From Paraphysomonas bandaiensis (lineage: Eukaryota; Chrysophyceae): 64,000 nt of DNA. The stretch spans positions 43,851 through 107,850 of the forward strand of contig CBFFRP010000374.1 of NCBI GenBank assembly GCA_965644295.1, given 5' to 3'. Numbering within the stretch: the stretch's first letter is position 1; each line of letters starts with the position of its first letter. Below the pieces are notes generated by a model. The model saw only the letters and a program-made list of their open reading frames with translations, did not search any database and was not told the origin of the DNA. Below, piece by piece: positions 56,242 through 64,000 of this stretch. The position numbers were made by a program, and so were the translations under genes.

Positions 56242-59200
56242 TTAAAACAATACTCCGGGGTTGAACGTTATGATTGGGTTAGATACAGTAGCGGCCTTCG
56301 CAGAAGACTTGGACAACGCCTTAGTTGATGACGATTTATTAATCTGTGGGCGCCCAATGCTTGGCGCAGTCTTGGATCGCAGCATTTTCGACTGAGATGA
56401 TCTACCTTCACTAGATGCTGATTTATTTCTCTCGAGTCGCCTTGAATGCCCACCACCAGAAATAGGAGTATTAGCAACAGGAAGTACCTTGCGCACTGGT
56501 GCTGTTACGTGTGCAGCGGACCTAACAACAGGGTTGTTGTATACCGACCGTGTAAGGCGCTGTCTGTCTTCAACTGAACTAATTCCATTATTCACAACTT
56601 TTTTTCCACTACCTCTTCTGGCTCGAGCAGCTAACGAAACTACCTTTTTCTTTTTTTTATTTCTACTTTGAGGTTCCAATTGTCCTGCACCAACATTGTG
56701 CTGCTGCATCTTTCTAATCTCTGTATCAAGGAGACTTCCAACTCCTGCACCTTTGACTCCTTCCAATCTCTCGTTCTTCTTATCGATTAGTTTGCTACGT
56801 AAATACGAATCGCTAGGAGTATCCCCAGCTGCTTCGTCCTCGGCAGCCCTCAGCAAATCCTCATCTTCACTATCAGATTCTCCTAAATCCGGAAGCAAGT
56901 TACCTTTTGCGGCCCCAAAACCTCTAGTGTGAAGATGAGGTGCTGATCTAGAACCAGCGTGTGCAATTCCAGCAGAGGGTCCAGGCATTCCGCCCGAGGA
57001 TTTAGGCCGCAATATTCCAGCAGCCGAAGCACCCCTTGGTGGGAAACGCCCAGCGCTTGAGGCAGACACTGGTCGTTGGGCGATATGATCGCTGTGAGAC
57101 ATATGCGGAAAAGACCGCTTACTTCTAGCGGGAGAGGAGTAGTTGGCCATGCGGGAATCCCCATCCCCATCTTCCGAGCGGTCAGAATTGTGTGTGTCCC
57201 GACCAATTGTTTCCCGAGTGGCGGACTTCTTCAATTCGGCAGCGTGGTACCCTGATCGGACACCAAACTCTGTTGATTCCAGGAGTCGCTCTACGGCCTC
57301 TTGTTCTGGATTGTTGTTGCGGATGTCAATACGAAGCGGATGCTTCTTACCCTCAGCAACTTCTCTTGCCGCTGCTTCATCCCTGAGTTTTGTATGCATA
57401 TCCATCTCGTCGTCTTCGTCCTCATCCTTCTTCTCACTTGCACGACGCCCAACAATGCCGCTGCTATCCATACCCTTCTTCTGTCTCAACTCCTTTGCTC
57501 TAAATACTCACTGTTAATGCAATGTCAGTTAAATTCTAAACTGAAACATACGTTCCCATAATTTCTCTATGACCCTCGATCATAAAGCCGTTCTGTCTTT
57601 GTGTCACATAGAGAACAGAACTATTCCGGCGAGTTGCATCAAATAACATCTTGGCCCCTGTGAAGCAACCCATAACTTCACAAAATAGTGTGGCAAGTAT
57701 CATACCAATAGGAGAAATCATGTTTCCACGAACATCTAGCATTCTAAGGGAAGATGACTTTTCCACAAGTCCGCCAAGTATCTGTTGCTCACAGTAACTA
57801 AACACTTTCATAAACAAAAATATGCACACCTTGCACGAAATATCGGTCAGCACATTGTCCTTTAGGTTCAATAATAGAACGCGGTCTGTATAATTGCTCT
57901 GGACAGTGAGAAGAGTCTTTGCTAATAGGGAGGCCGCAGTCAGCTTTTCCCCTGAATATATATATCAGAATGAACTTCACTCTAAGCCATATCAGAAACC
58001 TGTGAGCTGTATTCCCAATCCACTTGCCATCATCATGTCGTTCTTAGATATCGCTGTACCGCTCTCACGCGCCATGGTTGTCGTATTTCTTTCGTCATCG
58101 CTCGTCGTGTTATTGTCTCCATTACCAATACCACCATTGCCAAGTGCCCCACAAAGTAGGCCAACTACCCCATGAAGTGTCTCGTCATCTATTTGCGACT
58201 CCGGGAGCCTTACTTCAATGGCTCCAATCACCATTGCTGCGTCATCCCCCCCTTGGCCTGGAGTAGAACCTACGTCCGTATTATTAAAAGCCGCAGAGGC
58301 GGAGAGATGTTCAGCCACACTCTTGAGCTGAAGCAGCAGTCCACGCAGACGATGGTTGTCTGGGACAAGGGCATCTGCAGAACTGGGACCTGCCTCTGCA
58401 ATTTCCCTCCGTTGCACTTCAATGTCATCTAAATTGTCTCTACCCACACGACTAATTTCATCCATCACCTTCCGCAAGTCACTTAAGCGCATCTGCTCAC
58501 GCACATACTTCATCACGTTCTTTTGCTTGGCTATACGCTCCAACGAAAACAAGTGCTGCATATTCTTCACACGATTTTCACTGTACGAAACTTTGCTTTG
58601 TAGCTTCGCTGTGGCCATACGGGATTCACCCAGCTGACACAGATAATCTTGCACTGTTTGGCGAAAGAAATTTAAAACCGTGGCCAGCTGCGGAGTAGAG
58701 TCAGTCCAGCAAAGCTAGAAACAGCACGCAAATCAGTACCTTCTCAGTAAACATCGCAGGAATCTTATCGGGATGGCGAGTCTGAACAAACTTTAAAAAT
58801 GCTGGCACCTGTAAACCAACGAGGAGTTCCTCCGCCTCGGCCTGTGCAGATGCGCTCACCGATCCACCACCCACTTTGTCAAGAAATATTTCAAACAGCC
58901 CATCGGTATGTAGTCGCACGCTGTAGTTTTCCTTCGTACAACATACATATTTAGCAGATTACGCATGTCACAAAAGGCAATGTACCTTAAGCTTTACTTT
59001 CTTTGTTGGCTTGGCACCATCAGAGTCTTTGCGCAGCAACTGCCTTTCCCCTGTAGTGAACCCGCATATTACGTCGAATAGTTGTCTTTCAACAAATCCT
59101 TCCACAGTGTTAGGCAATGGATTGGCGACATCTAGTCTGTAAGTAGACTCCAAAATGTTCCGTGTCCCACCTTCTCTCTCGGTTAATCCGGGTGAGGGGT

Positions 59201-60761
59201 GGGTTAATAGTCGTTCTACAGTGTCTTCATAGCTGTCAGGTTCTTTTCCAGCACTTACACCAGCCCCAGGTGTCTCATATGGGGCAGCAGTGTCAGTAAG
59301 AAAAGCTGAAGTCGATGTTTTCGCAGCATTGCGACGATACGATGGGTTATCCAGTTCGTACAGTGTCTTATCCATAAAATTACGTTGAACAGTTACTAAT
59401 CTTTCCCTCAAGTCTATATTAGCTACGTTAAGGCTATTTATTTGTGCTTTGAGAAGAGCCTTTTGCTCCTTCCATGTTGCCGATAGAGCAGAAGCCTGCT
59501 CCAACTGCTCTAGGAGGTACGATATCCTATTCCTCAGAGCACGACTGGCCTCCTCAGCTATCTTGCGCTTCCTACGTTCCTCTCCCCGACCCTCCGCTTC
59601 CCCTTGCTGATGCCGTACAAGGGTTGCAACACCATTCTTCAGATTAGTGGCAGCCCCGGGGGATAAGGCGCCAGTATCACGTTGCTGGGAGAGTAAAGAG
59701 TCTAACCGCTCTGCGAATTGTTTGTTTTCTCTGCGAAGTTTGACCACCTCCTTTTTCATGGCATTGAATGTGTCCGTGTTTACAGTAGCCGACTGAGTGA
59801 TTGCTTTCGCATCCTCTTTGAGATCTTGTATCTGTGTCTGAGCGTCCTCAAGTTTCACACGTATCGCACTATTGTCCGCTTCGCTTCGTTGCAATAGGTC
59901 CATGTGAAGTTCAACACTCTTCACCAGCTCATTGTTACGACTCTGTAGAGTAGCATTGTTACGCTCGATCTCTTTGAAACGCTCCATTTCCTCTTTCGAA
60001 AGTACAAGAGTTTTGTCGTTGAGCTCGTCTACTTGATTTCGAAGCAAAGCATTCGTCTCTTGTTTCACAGTGTTAGCAGCCCTCATACGTTTGTTCTCAG
60101 TAGATAACTCTGCGATAGAACGCTCCTGCTCGCATATATCAGTTTTTAGGTGCTCTACTTCTCCCTTCAGATTCCTTTCGGACTGAAGTGTTGACTCGTA
60201 AGCCAGTCGCAATTTTTCGTACTCGGCATCCTTTTCTCCAAGTCGGATTTGAAAAGTTTTAATTTTCAAGTTAGCGGTATATAGTTCCTCCTTCAGATTT
60301 GATATTTCTTGCGATTTCGCCTCACATTCTCCAACAGACTGGTGCAGCTGATCGTTAATAGCTCTCCCACTTGCCCGCGACTCTTCCAAGTCACCAAGTG
60401 CACTCGTTAGCTCTTTCTCAGTACGAGCAAGCTTAGCCTCCAACTCGACTATAATACTATTCGTTATCCTAGCTTCTGTATCTTCTCTAGAAGCCGCTGT
60501 CAATAGCCGAGCATTTGTTAATGAATGTTGTAACTGATCGTTTCTATCCCTTAGGCCATGAATTTCTTTCGTTAGTGACAGCACCTCCTTCTGAAGTAGT
60601 GATATTTCCCTATCCTTGCGCTTGTTTTCATTGTCCCGGCGCTCTATACGCCGTTTCAACTCATTGATATCTACAGCTGTTTCAATGTCAGCCTGTGCTT
60701 GACTGTGAGCATTGGTAGTTGCCATAGAGACACCATCCACTGTTAATCCGCGAGTTGACAT
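56242..60761 (-). CDS. Large coiled-coil protein with LRR segment, 1421 aa
   Basis: Six exons (60761-58986, 58931-58740, 58687-58000, 57951-57830, 57781-57552, 57499-56242) join in one frame. Residues about 30-470 form a long coiled coil with heptads (KRRIERRDNENKRKDREIS, LKTDICEQERSIAELSTENK). A middle region (about 590-880) has helical segments and acidic/Gly-rich loops. Residues about 886-960 carry two leucine-rich repeats, VLLLNLKDNVLTDISCK and LRMLDVRGNMISPIGM. The rest is basic, Ser/Gly-rich and disordered. I do not recognise it. Coiled coil plus RNI-type LRR is common in cytoskeletal or ciliary scaffolds, which is inference. The alternative that several genes are joined is weakened by frame-perfect junctions and lack of internal stops. 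Confidence 0.75.
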
Positions 60762-61027
60762 ACTCTACACAAGCCTGTTTTCAGAGGCAAATACACAGAA
60801 CCAACTGTCTTCTCGTTTCAATAGAGTATAAGTCAGGATCGGTGTATCTAACGATAAATATCGCCTTTAGAAAACTCAATAGTGAAAACACGACTACAGG
60901 ATGCACTCAGCTCCCATATGTACAAGACTATCTCTCACCCCACACCCACAATAATACACTCAAATGACTACAACAATACAGAGAGTCAATATCGTCTCTC
61001 AGTTGTGTGTATATATAATTGAATGGG

Positions 61028-61722
61028 ATGTCTGTGCATGTAACCCCATCGAATAGTGACTACAATCATCTCATTAAAACAACAAAAAAACTGAATCTAC
61101 AAACAAAAACAAAGCAAGCAACAGTTTTACTTTCACTCTTTTTTATTGTGTTTTCAAATTTTTACACAGAATTCTAGAGGACAAAATTGCACAACTTTGG
61201 AAAATCCTGATTTAAAAAATAAAAGCTGGATTTTTGACAGTTCTACAAAGATTATTCTCATTTGAGATTAGCGAAACCTAAATTTAAAAATCCCTTTTTT
61301 TACACACGAAAGTCGGCATATTGTACACAGAATCCAGAGACAGGCAGATGTCTGTTAGCTTCACATAAAGGATACTGTGCGATACTTCTAGTAATAAGAG
61401 GAACGCAGGCTGATATGATCATAACCTCACTGGGAATACATGAGCTCATAGTTCTTTCATGCCACATGCTGCTGGTTGTTGATTTAGCTGGTGAAAGGTA
61501 TGGTTAAGTGGCAATCATACAGGAGAGTTGGTCTATTTCAAAGACAGAGATAGCAGAGTTGATTCCATGACCATAACACCAGAGGGCTCTCAGGTAATAC
61601 GATCGGATGATATTGTAAATATATTCACTTTAGTGGTTCGAAACAGAGCATATGAATATACTCATACTGCAGAGATGATCATCAGAGAGACTCACGTAAG
61701 AATCATAACTCGCTCCACTTGA
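61028..61722 (+). CDS. Possible multi-exon gene for a small membrane or secreted protein (uncertain)
   Basis: Coding-like pieces follow in order: MSVHVTPSNS with a hydrophobic stretch (ATVLLSLFFIVFSNF), then NCTTLENPDLKNKSWIFD with two N-glycosylation sequons, then KFKNPFFYTRKSAYCTQNPE with a Cys pair, then LVYFKDRDSRVDSMTITPEG. Joining them needs introns of about 22-34 nt, shorter than any secure intron here, or frame breaks. The gene faces the coiled-coil gene across 266 bp, the usual divergent layout. Real gene with mini-introns and pseudogene are both possible. Confidence 0.3.
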
Positions 61723-62394
61723 GTGAGTAACACGCCAAATTTCTCCTTCTATACGACTATATCGCCTCAATATATACGAATGTGTATATCTTGTAGAATT
61801 TGTGATTAGCATACGCTGTACAGATACGTATCTGTTGGGGCCTAGTCTATACACCGATTTTTGAAGGCATATACTAATATGGCATGTGTTAGTGCATGTC
61901 AATCATTGTCGCCCATATAGTGTATTCTGTATTTTGATATGTAGTAGTTTCTATTATACATTAATAGCTTCGTATGTTATTGTGATATCTTGTATAGGTA
62001 TATATTAGCTAGTAGCTAGTAGGACTTACGTATAAAAAGCAAGACCAGTAATAGTTCAATCCTATTTCTTGGTATCTAGTCATCTTTAAGAACGAAAACA
62101 ATTTGGCACTAAATTTTTGACCTATAGGTACTACCCATAAGTACCAATTCTTTGACTTAATTTGACCTACGGGTAACGGAAATTGCCTGTTTCGAAGATT
62201 ATAGATTTCGCTCTGTTAAGTCGATTGTCGTGGTAGTATTGCTTCGGGCAATGTTTTAGAATTGATACAGGATACTAGGAAGGGATAATGTGGAGCTTAT
62301 AGTGGTTTTGAATTTTTGAGATTAATTTCTTGGTGGTATGTTCGACCTCTGCGTTGTTTTTCGCCTAAAGTAGAGCACTTAATTGTAGTAGTGA
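61723..62394. other. Intergenic, no gene seen
   Basis: AT-rich. Contains TTTGACCTATAGGTACTACC and TTTGACCTACGGGTAACGG, a short imperfect direct repeat near 62115-62180. No gene called. Confidence 0.4.
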
Positions 62395-63265
62395 ATGTCT
62401 TGTCATTATCAATAGGCGTTTAACTTCCAGTAAGATCACAGTATTACCTTATAGACATTTAGCTATATATAATTTTAATGATTTTAAAATGATTTAAAAG
62501 TAGTGAATATCTTATTATTAGCAATAAGAGTTTAAGAGTTTTAGCACTGCAATTTAATTAACTAGTGCTTACTTCAGATACCCTACTATTTAGCTCTACG
62601 AAAGCTGCTTGTGCGTCACCGCAAGCACCAAGGTGCAACCACTTTCGCTCTATCACTCTCAAAGCAAACGCAGTGAGCAAACAGAATGTTCCCTCAACAA
62701 AGTTGGACTCACACCTTTTCGTGGTGTTCTGGGGGATAAGTACAGGAGATATTTCTCCGGGAAAGTAACGTGAGCCACATATACAGGCTGCACATATTGC
62801 TCTGCCCACACATAGCCGAATGCTTGTGTGGTACAAGGAACACCAAAAAAGTGTAACTTGTGTAGACGTCTTTGGGCCTTGACGAATAATAAACATCCGG
62901 AAATAAACCCACCTCAAGGGCATTTGGGACAGGGCCCATTTGAAGGGTAAGCAGGGGTATTGGGCTGCCTGCTGAAGTCAATCATCCGGCCTTAAGGACT
63001 CAAAGAACCTAAAGTTAGCAGATGTTAGGTATATCAACTTTTGCTCATGGTGTTTGCTTTGAGTGATAGAGCGGAGGTGGTTGCACCTTGGTGCTTGCGG
63101 CGACGCACAAGCAGCCTCCGTAGCCTTAAATAGTAGGATAATAGATTTTGTACTAATTAGTTACAGGTAGACGTGTATCTAAATTGACTAGTTTTCTTCT
63201 AGCTACTAAACTGCTGCTGATTCTTAACAACGCCAATTGCTAATAATAAGGCTTTCAATATATAA
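62395..63265. repeat. F1 repeat with both long TIRs
   Basis: The left terminal block (62501-62700: CTTATTATTAGCAATAAGAG, AACTAGTGCTTAC, ACCCTACTATTTAGC, CACCGCAAGCACCAAGGTGC) is inverted at the right end (63040-63255: GCACCTTGGTGCTTGCGG, TTAAATAGTAGGATA, TTGCTAATAATAAGGC). The internal part is in the orientation opposite to copies A and B. To its left (62395-62500) is another terminal fragment joined to the 75-bp flank shared with copy A. This is the clearest full-length member, roughly 0.75 kb. Confidence 0.75.
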
Positions 63266-63980
63266 GCAGAATGTTGATATACTGACACCTGCTGACTTCA
63301 GAATTTTTGATTCCGTAAGGTAAAAACAGCCGCAGCAGGCTTGACTTCAGCAGGCTGCCCAATACACCGGTTACCCTTCACGTGGGCCCATTCCCGGATG
63401 CCTGTTTACTTGTCAAGTCCCAAAGACGTATATACAAAAGAGACACTAATTATAGTGTCCCTTGCACTTGTGGGCCTGGTAACTATTAATGGTAGTCCAG
63501 TTCTATAATTAGAGTGTCTGAGTATGAGTGCGTTGTTATATGTTGTTGCTCAGGAAACTATTTGCTAACTCTTGTAGCATTAAGTTTACGCTGATAATGA
63601 ATAAAGTTGCCACAAATTAGCTGTAGAGTTGTATGAACATTGTTTAACATTGTTTAGATTTCACTTATAGCTCTATATTATAATATAGTAGCATAATATA
63701 TCCAATACCAGTACATTCTATTAATGGGATGCCATTAATAGTAGTCCGGTTCCCGGCAATAATAATGGCATTAATGAAAAATGTCCCGGCAAAAATTCCA
63801 TTACCATTATCGGTTACCAGGCCCTCTGCCTTGTACCTTGTACACCACACAAGCATTTGGCTATGAGTGGGCAAAACAATATCTGTTGACTATATATGCG
63901 GTATGCGGCTCACGTAAGTTTCCTGCACATATATCTCCGGTACTTATATCCCCCAGAATCCGGCTTTGTTGAGGAAATTA
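63266..63980. repeat. F1 internal region, second copy, split by a hAT-type insertion
   Basis: Starts AGAATGTTGATATACTGACA and runs through GCAGGCTGCCCAATACACC and AAAGACGTATATACAAAAG, then is interrupted at 63468-63828, and resumes with ACCACACAAGCATTTGGC and TATCTCCGGTACTTATA. Orientation is plus, opposite to the copy on its left. Confidence 0.7.
63468..63828. mobile_element. Non-autonomous hAT-type MITE nested in F1
   Basis: 361 bp. Ends are TTGTGGGCCTGGTAAC and, as reverse complement of the right end, CAGAGGGCCTGGTAACC. The 8-bp flanks are CCTTGCAC (63460-63467) and CCTTGTAC (63829-63836), differing at one base. The uninterrupted F1 sequence elsewhere (TCCCTTTGTACCACACAAG) supports this as the target site. 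It shares both ends with the 1.4-kb transposase-bearing element at 54.6 kb. Confidence 0.8.
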
Positions 63981-64000
63981 AGTGCTATAGTATATGGCAA

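Overview
This window is nuclear DNA from a unicellular eukaryote. The protein genes carry GT-AG introns, mostly 40-60 nt with a few of 110-190 nt. Codon use follows the standard code. The genes are purely eukaryotic: a cGMP-dependent-type kinase, Glo3-type ArfGAP, cytosolic ribosomal protein uL11, DUS1, Mak5/DDX24 helicase and mitochondrial PheRS. The DNA is AT-rich and full of small palindromic repeats. I cannot name the lineage. A Ca2+-sensing tandem-pore channel and Crypton-like recombinase debris would fit a stramenopile/SAR-type protist, but that is weak inference. I saw no tRNA, rRNA or CRISPR.

Layout. 0-5.2 kb: end of an acidic protein gene, a long-terminal-inverted-repeat element (family F1), then a PKG-like kinase on the minus strand. 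7.2-11.3 kb: a four-pore-loop TPK-like channel (minus), divergent from a 1275-aa intronless SIR2-like protein (11.9-15.8 kb, plus). 16.2-21.5 kb: a complete Ty1/copia element with two 293-bp LTRs that look identical, inserted into the terminal repeat of a smaller palindromic element (21.5-22.4 kb). 22.4-26.6 kb: repeat and pseudogene debris plus an unknown 424-aa protein. 26.6-30.4 kb: divergent DEAD-box helicase and HD phosphohydrolase. 32.1-34.2 kb: mitochondrial PheRS next to a 374-bp ACAT microsatellite. 35.7-39.1 kb: divergent CMPK2-like protein and VWA-domain protein. 40.3-41.2 kb: broken tyrosine recombinase with an inverted partial copy. 41.5-45.9 kb: EF-hand membrane protein, a repeat-rich interval and a sulfotransferase. 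47.4-50.7 kb: divergent DUS1 and ArfGAP. 52.1-54.3 kb: divergent uL11 and a CUE protein. 54.6-56.0 kb: decayed hAT transposon. 56.2-60.8 kb: 1421-aa coiled-coil/LRR protein. 61-64 kb: a doubtful small gene, then nested F1 and hAT-type repeats.

Most real genes are single-copy housekeeping or signalling genes arranged as divergent pairs with 0.4-0.65 kb between start codons; two such starts share an identical 14-mer at almost the same distance. The rest of the DNA is transposon-derived and often nested. The least ordinary genes are the four-pore channel with non-canonical filters, the SIR2-like protein with its unusual N-terminus (possible NAD-consuming immune or stress effector), and a CMPK2-like protein lacking its Walker-A lysine. 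Exon borders were derived by eye from splice signals, frame continuity and protein family conservation; no transcript data were available.
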